DNA of 64,000 nt from Amoebidium appalachense. Lineage: Eukaryota > Ichthyosporea. The translations under genes and the position numbers were made by a program. Positions within the stretch are counted from its first letter, which is position 1; every line of letters starts with the position of its first letter. The stretch covers positions 2,356,001 to 2,420,000 of the forward strand of contig CAVNZM010000008.1 of the NCBI GenBank assembly GCA_963693365.1. The letters are read 5' to 3'. Shown one piece after another: positions 63,962 to 64,000 of this stretch. Below the pieces are notes generated by a model, which worked only from the letters and a program-made list of their open reading frames with translations, searched no databases and was not told where the DNA came from.

Positions 63962-64000
63962 CTGCAAAAGTACGAAATTCAAGAATGAGATACTATGTCT

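Overview
This window comes from an intron-rich eukaryotic nuclear genome. Genes have many exons of about 100 nt joined at GT-AG introns. Introns are packed with long (CA)n/(GT)n, (GA)n, poly-C/poly-G and C-run/A-run tracts. Two tRNA-Ile(UAU)-like sequences carry a short intron. The species cannot be named from sequence alone; a protist or other intron-rich eukaryote fits. Low-complexity DNA makes many long open frames that are not genes.

Layout. (1) 1-4262: compact, virus-like DNA. A superfamily-3 (D5-like) helicase split by a 197-bp intron runs leftward. Three small rightward genes follow: a KEN-box protein, a membrane protein with about seven TM segments, and an 86-aa orphan. TATA-like boxes and AATAAA signals are close to the genes. 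A host-like poly-C/poly-A tract at the helicase 3' end suggests an endogenous viral element. (2) 4263-4762: a 500-N scaffold gap, so linkage of the two sides is unproven. (3) 4930-8783: the 3' exons of a rightward RGS-domain gene. (4) 10190-63961: the 3' part of a very large leftward gene for a USP34-type ubiquitin hydrolase. I resolved about 68 exons (about 7.0 kb of coding sequence), nearly all phase-consistent, covering an alpha-solenoid, a ubiquitin-like fold, the complete split Cys/His catalytic domain and a C-terminal solenoid. The 5' end lies beyond the right edge.

Nested locus. One USP34 intron (12430-23055, about 10.6 kb) holds a second spliced gene on the same strand (14685-21927). 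It has its own, tandemly duplicated, TATA promoter, a segment resembling the C-terminal part of tyrosine recombinases, and two AT-hooks. It carries a stop codon and several frame breaks, so it looks decayed or mis-assembled. A tRNA-Ile(UAU)-like sequence lies on each side of it, as expected for an element integrated at a tRNA gene. This is the most interesting candidate here, but the evidence is circumstantial.

A second theme is intron architecture. In at least 20 introns of both host genes, which lie on opposite strands, a C-run in the sense of transcription begins 3-25 nt after the 5' splice site. Other notable items are a 12-nt microexon, repeated copies of a splice-donor region, a 200-bp inverted-repeat element, and a dispersed repeat of about 320 bp in two introns.
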